This document shows, piece after piece, positions 5,768 through 12,989 of a stretch of DNA of 13,702 nt. The notes below the pieces were generated by a model that saw nothing but the letters and a program-made list of their open reading frames with translations, was not told where the DNA came from and ran no database searches. Position 1 is the first letter of the stretch, and each line of letters opens with the position of its first letter. Source of the stretch: Acidobacteriota bacterium (lineage in GTDB: Bacteria > Acidobacteriota > Vicinamibacteria > Vicinamibacterales > Fen-181); contig PMKG01000210.1 of NCBI GenBank assembly GCA_003157675.1, forward strand, positions 1 to 13,702, read 5' to 3'. A program made the translations under genes and the position numbers.

Positions 5768-6820
5768 GTGTTTGCCAGATACAAACCTGTCGCAGGTCTC
5801 GACATCGGGTCGACGGTCGTCAAGGTGGTGGAACTCCGCCCCTCCGGCCGCTCCTACAAGGTGGTCGGCTTCGGGACCGAACCCGTGCCCGCCGACGCCA
5901 TCGTCGACGGGGCGATCATCGACGCGACGGCCGTGGCCGGCGCGCTCGACCGGCTGTTTGCCTCCGCCCGGATCAAGACACGCGAGGTGGCGGCCTCGCT
6001 CTCCGGCAATTCGGTGATCGTCAAGAAGATCACGCTGCCGGTGATGACCGAGGCCGAGTTGTCCGAGTCGATCCAGTGGGAGGCCGAGCAGTACATCCCG
6101 TTCGACATCCAGGACGTGAACCTCGACTACCAGATCCTCTCGTCGCCCCCGGCCGGCGCCAAGGGGAACATGGAGGTCCTGCTCGTCGCGGCGAAGAAGG
6201 ACAAGATCGCCGATTACACGGATGTCATCAGGCAGGCGGGCCGGACGCCGGTGGTGGTCGATGTCGACGGCTTCGCGGTGCAGAACGTGTACGAGGCGAA
6301 CTACGACGTCGAGCCGGGCGCCGTCGTGGCGCTGCTGAACGCCGGCGCGAGCGCCGTCAACATGAACATCGTCTCGGGCGGACAGTCGCTGTTCACGCGT
6401 GACATCTCGATGGGCGGCAACGCCTTTACCGAGGCGCTGCAGAAGGAACTCGGCCTCTCCTTCGAGCGGGCCGAGCGCGCGAAGAAGGGGGAGCCGGTCG
6501 ACGGGATCGAGGCGGCCGACGTCGCACCGATCCTCCGCACCGTGACCGAGAGCCTGCTGCTCGAGGTCCAGAAGACGCTGGACTTCTTCAAGGCGACGGC
6601 GGCGTCGGACCGGATCGACCGCGTGCTGGTCAGCGGCGGCTCGTCGCGCGTGGACGGGTTCGTCGAGCGGCTGTCGGAGCGGTTCGGCACGCCGGTGGAC
6701 TGGCTCGATCCGTTCCGGCGGATCGAATTCGACGGCGCCCGGTTCGGCGCCGGCGACGACGTGGCCCCGACCGCCGCCGTGGCCGTGGGGCTGGCACTCA
6801 GACGGGCAGGCGACCGATGA
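5768..6820 (+). CDS. pilM: Type IV pilus assembly protein PilM
   Basis: 350 residues, the normal length. PilM is a cytoplasmic actin/FtsA-like ATPase-fold protein that binds the N-terminal tail of PilN and links the inner-membrane complex to the pilus motor. Visible: phosphate-1 loop GLDIGST (10-16) followed by VVKVVEL; the block LSESIQWEAEQYIPFDIQDV (98-117, SHS2-region signature of PilM); the second phosphate-type segment ALLNAGASAVNMNIV (188-202); SRDISMGGN-like RDISMGGNAFTEAL (211-224); and the adenosine motif VLVSGGSSRVDGF (286-298). The start is GTG at 5768 with AAGAGGG about 7 nt upstream; the nearby ATG at 5763 is in another frame. Its stop overlaps the pilN start (ATGA), so the two are translationally coupled. 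Confidence 0.97.
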   Translation: MFARYKPVAGLDIGSTVVKVVELRPSGRSYKVVGFGTEPVPADAIVDGAIIDATAVAGALDRLFASARIKTREVAASLSGNSVIVKKITLPVMTEAELSESIQWEAEQYIPFDIQDVNLDYQILSSPPAGAKGNMEVLLVAAKKDKIADYTDVIRQAGRTPVVVDVDGFAVQNVYEANYDVEPGAVVALLNAGASAVNMNIVSGGQSLFTRDISMGGNAFTEALQKELGLSFERAERAKKGEPVDGIEAADVAPILRTVTESLLLEVQKTLDFFKATAASDRIDRVLVSGGSSRVDGFVERLSERFGTPVDWLDPFRRIEFDGARFGAGDDVAPTAAVAVGLALRRAGDR

Positions 6821-7407
6821 TTCGCATCAACCTGATCGCCGGGGACCATGACCGCGCTCGCCGCCGCGCCTTCGGCGCCGGATTCGGCGTGCCGGCGACG
6901 CAGCAGAGAACGACGCTCGCGTGCGGCGCGATCCTGCTCGTAACGGCGCTGGGCGTCGGCTTGTGGTACTGGTCGCTCGCGGCCCACAGCCGCCAGATCG
7001 AAGCCGACATCGTGACGAGCCAGAAGGAGACGGCACGGCTGCGGGAGCTCATCCAGCAGGTCCAGGCCTACGACGCGCGCCGCGCGCAGCTGCAGCTGCG
7101 GGTGACCCTGATCGAGGATCTGCGGAAGGGGCGCGAAGGTCCGGTCCACATGCTCGACGAGATCAGCCGCAGCGTCCCGAACCTGCTCTGGCTCACCGAG
7201 GTCAAGCAGGAGGGCGACGAGCTGACGATCACCGGACGGTGCACCTCGCTCACCGCGCTGTCGGATTTCGCCGACAACCTGAAGGCCAGTGGGTACTTCA
7301 AGCCGGTGGAGATCCTCGAGAGCCAGGCCGAGGCGGCCCAGGCCGGCGGCGGGCCGACGCCAAACAAGTTCTCGATCAAGGCGACGTTTGTCCAGCCGGG
7401 GACGTAG
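6817..7407 (+). CDS. pilN: Type IV pilus assembly protein PilN
   Basis: 196 residues. PilN is a single-pass inner-membrane protein whose cytoplasmic N-terminus docks into PilM and whose periplasmic part pairs with PilO. The sequence shows the docking tail MIRINLIAG (1-9; consensus INLLP), a basic stretch RARRRA (13-18), a transmembrane helix at about 33-54, a helical/coiled-coil segment about 55-105, and a ferredoxin-like periplasmic domain with VPNLLWLTEVKQEGDELTITGR (about 120-141), then TALSDFADNLKASGYFKPVEIL. It starts at an ATGA overlap with pilM. A 90-nt gap separates it from pilO, longer than other gaps in this operon. Confidence 0.95.
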   Translation: MIRINLIAGDHDRARRRAFGAGFGVPATQQRTTLACGAILLVTALGVGLWYWSLAAHSRQIEADIVTSQKETARLRELIQQVQAYDARRAQLQLRVTLIEDLRKGREGPVHMLDEISRSVPNLLWLTEVKQEGDELTITGRCTSLTALSDFADNLKASGYFKPVEILESQAEAAQAGGGPTPNKFSIKATFVQPGT

Positions 7408-7497
7408 GCGCGCTCCGGCGCGGGGAAGGCGTGAAGACGGCGCAGGACGATCGCGCCGGGGATACCAGGCGGCCGTGGCCGCGGAGGAAAGGGAGAC

Positions 7498-8151
7498 GTG
7501 GCTGGCACACTGAGCAAGCTGCCGTGGTACGGACAGGTGGGGGCGTTCCTCGGGCTGTCCGTGGCGGGTCTGGCCTCGTTCTTCTACCTGTACGCGTCAC
7601 CGATGCAGGCAGAGATGACCCAGCGCCAGAAGAAGCTCGACGCCCTGCAGAACGACATCCGCAAGGGGCAGGCGATCGCGCGGCGCCTGCCGCAGTTCCG
7701 CGCCGAGGTGGCCGCGCTCGAGGCGAGACTCGAGACGCTGAGGAACGTGCTGCCGGAAGAGAAGGACATGGCCGACCTGCTCAGACGGCTGCAGATGCTG
7801 GCCGTCCGGTCGAACCTCACGATCCGTCACTTCAAGCCCTCGCTCACGCTGGTGGTCAAGGAGCTGCACGCCGAGGTGCCGATCGCCCTCGAGTTCGACG
7901 GGTCGTACCACAACCTGGGGCTGTTCTTCGACCGGGTGAGCAAGTTCCCGCGCATCATCCACATCGGCTCGGTCGACATCAAGGCGAAGGATCGCTCCGA
8001 GCCGGATTCGACGATCACGGCGTCCTGCGTGGCGACGACGTACATTCTGCTCGAGAACAAGACGCCCGTTCCGATCCCCGGGCAGAAGCCGCCCGCCACA
8101 CCGCCCGGGCAGCCGGCGCCTGGGGCATCTCGCGGAGGCCTGCGCCCATGA
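7498..8151 (+). CDS. pilO: Type IV pilus assembly protein PilO
   Basis: 217 residues. PilO pairs with PilN in the inner membrane and contacts PilP, forming the alignment complex. The LPWYGQVG motif (8-15) precedes a transmembrane helix (about 13-33); a long coiled coil with alternating charged residues runs from about 36 to 85 (LEARLETLRNVLPEEKDMADLLRRL); and the ferredoxin-like domain includes FKPSLTLVVKELHAEVPIALEFDGSYHNLGLFFDRVSKFPRI (112-153, quoted only as a region) with IGSVDIK at 156-162. The C-terminus carries a Pro/Gly-rich tail of about 28 residues. The start is GTG at 7498 with GGAGGAAAGGGAG upstream. The stop overlaps the pilP ATG (ATGA). Confidence 0.94.
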   Translation: MAGTLSKLPWYGQVGAFLGLSVAGLASFFYLYASPMQAEMTQRQKKLDALQNDIRKGQAIARRLPQFRAEVAALEARLETLRNVLPEEKDMADLLRRLQMLAVRSNLTIRHFKPSLTLVVKELHAEVPIALEFDGSYHNLGLFFDRVSKFPRIIHIGSVDIKAKDRSEPDSTITASCVATTYILLENKTPVPIPGQKPPATPPGQPAPGASRGGLRP

Positions 8152-8747
8152 CGCGTCAACTTCCGTTCAGGCTGGCGGCCGTCCTGATCGTGCTGGCCTT
8201 TGCCGCGCTCGCCCCGGCGCAATCCGGGGTCGGGCGGCCGACCTCCGGGCAAAGCGCGCAGCCCGCGAAGGCGACGCCTCCAGCCCATCCGGCTGCGCCT
8301 GTGACGGTCAGACCGTCGGCACCGGTGCCGCCCCAGACGGGATCGAAGCCCCCGGCGGCCGCGAAGCCCTCCACGCCGCCCGAGACGCCCGGCGAGACCG
8401 GCTACAGTTATCGCCCGGAGGGCCGGCGAGACCCGTTCGTGAGTCTCTGGAACCCCGGGACCGGCGTCCATCAACGCGCCAGGGCCGAGGGTCTCCCCGG
8501 CATCTATACGGTCGATCTCACGGTCAAGGGAATCCTGCAGACCGACGGCAAGTTCGTGGCCATCGTGCTCGGCCCGGACGCCAAGCGCCAATACATCCTG
8601 CACACGAACGACCGGTTGGCCGACGGGATCGTCAAAGCGATCACCGCCGATAGCGTGCTGATCCTCCAGGAGGTGAGCGACCCGCTGTCGCTCGCCAAGC
8701 AACGGGAGATTCGCAAAACACTGCGCGCGGTCGAAGAGGTCAAGTAG
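8148..8747 (+). CDS. pilP: Type IV pilus assembly protein PilP
   Basis: 199 residues, starting at the ATG that overlaps the pilO stop. PilP is the periplasmic link between the PilN/PilO pair and the PilQ secretin. A signal peptide is visible (residues 1-25, ending ALAPAQ), followed by a Pro/Ala/Thr-rich linker (about 28-85), then the conserved region: YSYRPEGRRDPFVSL (86-100), LPGIYTVDLTVKGIL (116-130), a beta-rich core with FVAIVLGPDAKRQYILHTNDRL, and ADSVLILQE (167-175). The beta-domain motifs GRRDPF and L-x-VKG are typical. Unlike many proteobacterial PilP proteins there is no lipobox cysteine, so it is probably a soluble or signal-anchored periplasmic protein. A longer open frame from 6921 runs into this gene but is a shadow of pilN and pilO. 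Confidence 0.93.
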   Translation: MTRQLPFRLAAVLIVLAFAALAPAQSGVGRPTSGQSAQPAKATPPAHPAAPVTVRPSAPVPPQTGSKPPAAAKPSTPPETPGETGYSYRPEGRRDPFVSLWNPGTGVHQRARAEGLPGIYTVDLTVKGILQTDGKFVAIVLGPDAKRQYILHTNDRLADGIVKAITADSVLILQEVSDPLSLAKQREIRKTLRAVEEVK

Positions 8748-11054
8748 ATGCGGCACAACTCGACTTTCCGGGGAACGGCGGAGCTGAAGGGGGCGAACCC
8801 GAGGGCCGGTCACGAGGCCGGCGTCCGGGCGGGGCTGGTGGCAGTCCTGGCGGCCTGCACGGTGATGGCCGGGTTCGCGGCTGTCGAGCCGGTGCGTCCC
8901 CACGCTCGGCTGAACAGCATCTCGGCGAAAGCCAGCGCGCGCGGCGCGTCGGTGGTGCTCGAGGCGTCCGAGCCGGTCGCGTACGTGACCAGCCGGCCCG
9001 ACCCGCTGACCGTGCTCGTCGACCTCCGAGACGCCACGGCGGCCGGCGTCGCCAACCGCGTGGCGGCGTCACCGGCCGGGCCGGTCGCGGCCGTCACGGT
9101 GGAGGACGCCGTCGGACCGGACGGCGCGGCCGTCGCCCGGGTGCGGGTGCTGCTGGCCTCGCCGGCGCAGCACACGGTCCACAGCGATCGGAACACGATC
9201 GAGGTGGACGTCGTGCCCGACGACGTGTCGCCGTCCGTGCGCCTGACGGCCTCTCCGTCGCCGTCGGCGACGGCGCCGAACCTGGCCAGGCCGGCCGGGC
9301 CGGCGGCCACGCGTCTCGAGGCGGTCCGGACCAACGCCGGCGCGCGCTCGATCGACGTGACGCTCGCCGGCAATGGCGTGCTCGCGGCCAGTTCGACGCA
9401 GATGATGCGGACTCCTCCGCACCGGCTGATTCTCGACTTCGCGGGCGTCTCGCCGGAGGTGCCGGCGGCAATCCCGGTGGGGAGAGGCGCGATCGAGCGG
9501 GTCCGCGTGGCCTCGTACAGCGCCAGCCCGCAGGTAACCCGCGTGGTGTTCGACCTGGCCCGTCCGGTACCCTACACGCTCAACTCGGTGGGCAACGAGC
9601 TGCACGTGAACTTCGCGGACGACAACGCGTCGGCGGCCGAGGTAGCGACGCCGGCGTCCGAGCCCCAGGCGGTCAAGGCGCCCGAGCCGCCGCGCGACGG
9701 CGAGCTCCAGGCCGGTGCCCCTCAGGCGGCGCCGCCCCTCGGGCAGGTCGTCGGCGCGCCGGGGACGCAGACGCTGACGCAGATGCAGACGGGAACTCAG
9801 CGCCGGTACACCGGCCACCCGGTCACGCTCGACTTCCAGGGCGCGGACCTCCGGGCCGTGCTCCGGACCTTCTCCGAGATCAGCGGGCTCAACCTCGTCA
9901 TCGACCCCGCCGTGCAGGGCACGGTGGACGTGGCGCTGCGCGACGTGCCCTGGGACCAGGCGCTCGACAGCATCCTCCGCGCCAACAAGCTCGGCTACGT
10001 CGTCGACGGCACCATCGTCCGCGTCGCGCCGATCACCGTCCTCTCCGAGGAGGAGGCCAATCGCCGCAAGCTGTCCGAGGAGCAGGCGCTGTCGGGCGAG
10101 CTGAAGGTGATGACCAAGGCGCTCAACTACGCCGAGGCCGAGGATCTCGCGCCGCTGCTCAAGGGCAACGCCCTGTCGGCCCGCGGGACGGTCGCCGTCG
10201 ACAAACGCACCAACACGGTGGTCATCAACGACCTGCCGCTGTACCTGGCGAAGGCGGAAGCGCTCCTCAACTCGCTCGACCAGTCGGAGGGCCAGGTGGA
10301 GATCGAGGCGCGCATCGTCTCGACGTCGAAGACGTTTGCCCACCAGCTCGGCGTGAACTGGGGCTTCCTCGGGCAGGCGACACCGGAGCTCGGCAACACG
10401 ACCGGCGCGTCGTTCCCCAACACGATCAACGGCAACATCTCCGTCAATCCCTCGGGGGGCACGACGCCACTGCCCAACGTGGCGAGCCTGGTGCTCGGCA
10501 GCGTCAACGGCGGGCTCAACCTCAACGCGACGCTGCAGGCGCTCGAGAACGAGGGCAAGATCAAGGTCCTCCTGCAGCCGCGGGTGGTGACCCAGAACAA
10601 CGTGAAGGCGCGCATCGCGCGGGGCCAGGAAATCCCGTACACGACCACAATCGCGCCGCCGACCGCCGGCCAGCAGGGCGTCGTCGTCCAGCAGCCGATG
10701 CCGACGGTGCAATTCAAGACCGCCGCGCTGACGCTCGAAGTGACGCCCCGCATCACGCCGGCCGACACGGTCCTCCTGCAGGTGGACGTGGACAACGGGT
10801 CGGCGGGCGAGGTCCAGGCGAACGGCAACATCGCCATCAACACGCAGCGCGCGACAACCACCGTGCTCGTGCAGAACGGCGCGACGACGGTCATCGGCGG
10901 CATCACCTCACAGCAGCGCAACCGGACCGACTACCGGACGCCGGGGCTCTCGCGGATCCCGCTGCTCAAGTGGCTGTTCAAGTCCGAGACGATCGCCGAC
11001 TCGGACGAAGAGCTTCTGATCTTCATCACGCCACGCGTGATGCGCGTCAAGTAA
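8748..11054 (+). CDS. pilQ: Type IV pilus secretin PilQ
   Basis: 768 residues. PilQ forms the outer-membrane ring through which the pilus passes. In order: a long basic N-region and hydrophobic signal (about 27-46); two AMIN peptidoglycan-binding domains (about 54-156 and 188-290); a Pro/Ala/Gln-rich linker (about 291-350); the STN/N0 domain with VTLDFQGADLRAVLRTFSEI (359-378); an N1/NolW domain (about 455-510, with VDKRTNTVVINDLP); and the secretin domain (about 515-768), including VEIEARIVSTSK, IKVLLQPRVVTQNNVKA, VIGGIT (715-720) and TPGLSRIPLLKWLF (731-744), ending EELLIFITPRVM. The ATG at 8748 directly abuts the pilP stop with AGAGG about 10 nt upstream. Residues 34-37 (LAAC) look like a lipobox within the signal, so the protein might be lipidated. 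Confidence 0.97.
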   Translation: MRHNSTFRGTAELKGANPRAGHEAGVRAGLVAVLAACTVMAGFAAVEPVRPHARLNSISAKASARGASVVLEASEPVAYVTSRPDPLTVLVDLRDATAAGVANRVAASPAGPVAAVTVEDAVGPDGAAVARVRVLLASPAQHTVHSDRNTIEVDVVPDDVSPSVRLTASPSPSATAPNLARPAGPAATRLEAVRTNAGARSIDVTLAGNGVLAASSTQMMRTPPHRLILDFAGVSPEVPAAIPVGRGAIERVRVASYSASPQVTRVVFDLARPVPYTLNSVGNELHVNFADDNASAAEVATPASEPQAVKAPEPPRDGELQAGAPQAAPPLGQVVGAPGTQTLTQMQTGTQRRYTGHPVTLDFQGADLRAVLRTFSEISGLNLVIDPAVQGTVDVALRDVPWDQALDSILRANKLGYVVDGTIVRVAPITVLSEEEANRRKLSEEQALSGELKVMTKALNYAEAEDLAPLLKGNALSARGTVAVDKRTNTVVINDLPLYLAKAEALLNSLDQSEGQVEIEARIVSTSKTFAHQLGVNWGFLGQATPELGNTTGASFPNTINGNISVNPSGGTTPLPNVASLVLGSVNGGLNLNATLQALENEGKIKVLLQPRVVTQNNVKARIARGQEIPYTTTIAPPTAGQQGVVVQQPMPTVQFKTAALTLEVTPRITPADTVLLQVDVDNGSAGEVQANGNIAINTQRATTTVLVQNGATTVIGGITSQQRNRTDYRTPGLSRIPLLKWLFKSETIADSDEELLIFITPRVMRVK

Positions 11055-11070
11055 CGGCAGGAGGCTGACC

Positions 11071-11688
11071 GTGACAAGGTTTGATTTGCAGGTCTCCCGG
11101 CGGGCGTTGGCCTCGGCCATGGCGCTCACGGCGCTGCTCTTCAGCGCGTCGTGCGGCAAGAGCATGATGCAGCAGGGGAACGGCTCGTCCTATCTCATCG
11201 TCGACTTGCTGCAGGCGGCGCCCGGCGCGAAGACGGCTGTCTTCTCGAGCGCGCTGTCTTCCGACGTGGTGACCAACGTGCCGTCGGGGCCAACGGGGGT
11301 GCCGACGCATTTCGACGACATGGGCCAGGTCACGCTCCGGATGGCGCTGAAGGACACCGTGTCGGGCCTGACGCCGACCGACACCAACGCGATCACGATC
11401 ACGAGCTATCACGTCGACTTCGAGCCGGCGACGGTAGGCGCCGCGGTGCCGTCGTCGTTCGACGGCGCATTGACCGGTACCATCACGGCGACCGGCGCGA
11501 CACTGTCATTCGTCCTCGTGCACGCGCAGGCGAAGATCCTGCCTCCGCTGTCGGAACTGGCGAACACCTCGAGTTCCATCATGACGGCTGCCCATGTCAT
11601 CTTCTACGGGCACGACCAGGCGGGCCATGCGGTGTCGGTGACGGCCAGCATCAGCGTGGTGTTCGCCGATTGGGCGGACCCGAGCTGA
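11071..11688 (+). CDS. Secreted protein or lipoprotein of unknown function in the pil operon
   Basis: 205 residues; I do not recognise the family. The GTG start at 11071 has an excellent AGGAGG site 6 nt upstream and lies 16 nt after pilQ, so it is a real gene of the pil operon. The N-terminus has RR (10-11), a hydrophobic segment (about 14-24) and Cys28 in LLFSASC, an imperfect lipobox that would make it a lipoprotein. The mature part is rich in Thr, Ser, Val and Ala, with alternating beta-strand-like stretches: SSYLIVDLLQA (39-49), GQVTLRMALKDTV, AITITSYHVDFEP, GTITATGATLSFVLVHAQAK, and AVSVTASISVVFADW at the end. This pattern resembles an all-beta, Ig-like domain. A role in pilus or envelope function is inferred from location only. 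Confidence 0.85.
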   Translation: MTRFDLQVSRRALASAMALTALLFSASCGKSMMQQGNGSSYLIVDLLQAAPGAKTAVFSSALSSDVVTNVPSGPTGVPTHFDDMGQVTLRMALKDTVSGLTPTDTNAITITSYHVDFEPATVGAAVPSSFDGALTGTITATGATLSFVLVHAQAKILPPLSELANTSSSIMTAAHVIFYGHDQAGHAVSVTASISVVFADWADPS

Positions 11689-11774
11689 GGTCGTGGCGTC
11701 GGGGTGAAGGTGGGTGCCCGGCCTCGCCGGGTCGACCGTTCCCGTGGGGACACGACGAGTGAGCAGGGCGAGTC

Positions 11775-12374
11775 GTGGCTGAACATTTCCGCATCGACGA
11801 ACTCAAGCGCCGGCTCGAACAGGACCCGTCGTCGATTGCCTTCGCGCAACTGGCCGAGGCATTGCGCCGGACGGGCCGGGTCGAAGAGGCCATCGAGGCG
11901 TGCCGCGCCGGCCTCGTCCACCATCCGGCGTACCTCTCGGCCCACGTCACGCTAGGCCGTGCCCTCATCGAACAGGGCGAGCTGGAGGCCGCACAGGCCG
12001 AACTCAAAGAGGTGCTGGCGGCGGCCCCCGAGAATCTCGCCGCCATCCGGGGGCTGGCCGAGATCCATCAGCAGCGGGGACAGCAGGGCGAGGCGCTCGA
12101 GCAATACCGCCGGGCCCTGACGCTGGCCCCGAACGACCCCGACCTCGAGGAAACCGTGTCCCGCCTCGCGGCCGGCCTCGGCGCGTCCCCGCCTCCGTCG
12201 CCGGCGGCCGACGAGGCTGCGGCCGGACCGTCCGCCGACGCTACGGCCAAACCGCCCGCCGACGCGCCGACTACCGCCGACATTCCTGCCGACCCGACCC
12301 CGGCGGCGCGCCGGGCCGATGCGCTCGAACGCTGGCTCGACGCGATCCTGGCCGACCGGGAGCGCTCGGCCTGA
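11775..12374 (+). CDS. TPR-repeat protein
   Basis: 199 residues without a signal peptide or membrane segment, so probably cytoplasmic. Three tandem tetratricopeptide repeats cover about residues 20-121 (for example IAFAQLAEALRRTGRVEEAI, SAHVTLGRALIEQGELEAAQ, AAIRGLAEIHQQRGQQGEAL, each followed by a P at the repeat end). A Pro/Ala/Asp-rich low-complexity linker (about 137-176) leads to a short C-terminal amphipathic helix ALERWLDAILADRE (183-196), which looks like a docking segment. The GTG start at 11775 has only a weak upstream site (GCAGGGCGAG). TPRs are protein-interaction scaffolds; the partner could be a pilus protein such as PilM or PilQ, or something unrelated. It lies between pilQ and accB, with gaps of 86 and 128 nt. 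Confidence 0.88.
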   Translation: MAEHFRIDELKRRLEQDPSSIAFAQLAEALRRTGRVEEAIEACRAGLVHHPAYLSAHVTLGRALIEQGELEAAQAELKEVLAAAPENLAAIRGLAEIHQQRGQQGEALEQYRRALTLAPNDPDLEETVSRLAAGLGASPPPSPAADEAAAGPSADATAKPPADAPTTADIPADPTPAARRADALERWLDAILADRERSA

Positions 12375-12502
12375 GCGCACGCCCACCGACAACCCCAACC
12401 AAGCTGGACCGGGATCTCCTCCCCGTGTTTTGATAGGATAGGCGTTTCAGGCTTGCGGAGAACCCCGAGACCTCGGCCCTGGCCGGACGAGGTGGAGTTG
12501 CG

Positions 12503-12976
12503 ATGATCAACGTCGACGAGCTCAGGCAGATTCTGGATCTCGCCCGTGACCACGAGTTCAGCGAACTCGAGCTCGAGGCCGAGGGCTTCAAGCTGCGGAT
12601 TCGGAAGGGCGGCCCGGTGGCCCTTCAGGCGGTCCCGGCCGCCGCCCCCGTCGCCTTCCCGGCGGCCGTGCCGCCAACCCCGCCGGCCCCCCCCGCGGCC
12701 GTGGCCGGGCCCGCGGCGGACCTCGACGTCGATGTCGAGCTGGCCATCGTCACCTCTCCCATCGTGGGAACGTTCTACCGGGCGCCGGAGCCGAACGCGC
12801 CGCCGTTTGTCCGGCCGGGCGACCAGGTCAAGCCGGGTCAGACGCTGTGCATCATCGAGGCGATGAAGATGATGAACAACATCGACTCGGAGTACGAGGG
12901 CACGGTGGTCAAGGTGTTCGTGGAGAACGGCCAGCCGGTGCAGTACGGCGAGCGGTTGTTCGCCATTAAGCGCTAG
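12503..12976 (+). CDS. accB: Biotin carboxyl carrier protein of acetyl-CoA carboxylase
   Basis: 157 residues, the usual size. AccB carries the biotin that AccC carboxylates and that the carboxyltransferase uses to make malonyl-CoA. The N-terminal part has the BCCP start MINVDELRQIL and a helical segment with ELELEAEGFKLRIRKG (21-36), then a Pro/Ala-rich flexible linker (about 43-72). The biotinyl domain (about 80-157) has SPIVGTFYRAPEPNAPPFV (85-103), including the BCCP-specific thumb, and the biotin attachment site EAMKM with Lys122. The ATG at 12503 has GGTGGAG about 7 nt upstream. The 128-nt gap before it contains an AT-rich patch (about 12427-12440) but no convincing promoter. accC follows by 13 nt. 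Confidence 0.98.
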   Translation: MINVDELRQILDLARDHEFSELELEAEGFKLRIRKGGPVALQAVPAAAPVAFPAAVPPTPPAPPAAVAGPAADLDVDVELAIVTSPIVGTFYRAPEPNAPPFVRPGDQVKPGQTLCIIEAMKMMNNIDSEYEGTVVKVFVENGQPVQYGERLFAIKR

Positions 12977-12989
12977 GGGGCGCCTGCCT

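Noticed and set aside
5395..5823. Short open frames in the rplM-pilM intergenic region
   Set aside because: None has a ribosome binding site or a recognisable product, and they overlap each other in several frames.
6921..8747. 608-codon plus-strand open frame through pilN, pilO and pilP
   Set aside because: Only its last 200 codons (8148-8747) are real (PilP); the earlier part is an out-of-frame reading of pilN and pilO.
9069..10712. 547-codon minus-strand open frame within pilQ
   Set aside because: Antisense shadow of the secretin; Arg/His/Asp-rich with no domain pattern.
12362..12378. Small hairpin over the stop codon of the TPR gene as terminator
   Set aside because: Only a 6-bp stem and no T-run; expected by chance at this GC content.
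12427..12440. AT-rich patch with TAGGAT as a promoter for accB
   Set aside because: No -35 match at a proper distance; noted only as a weak possibility.
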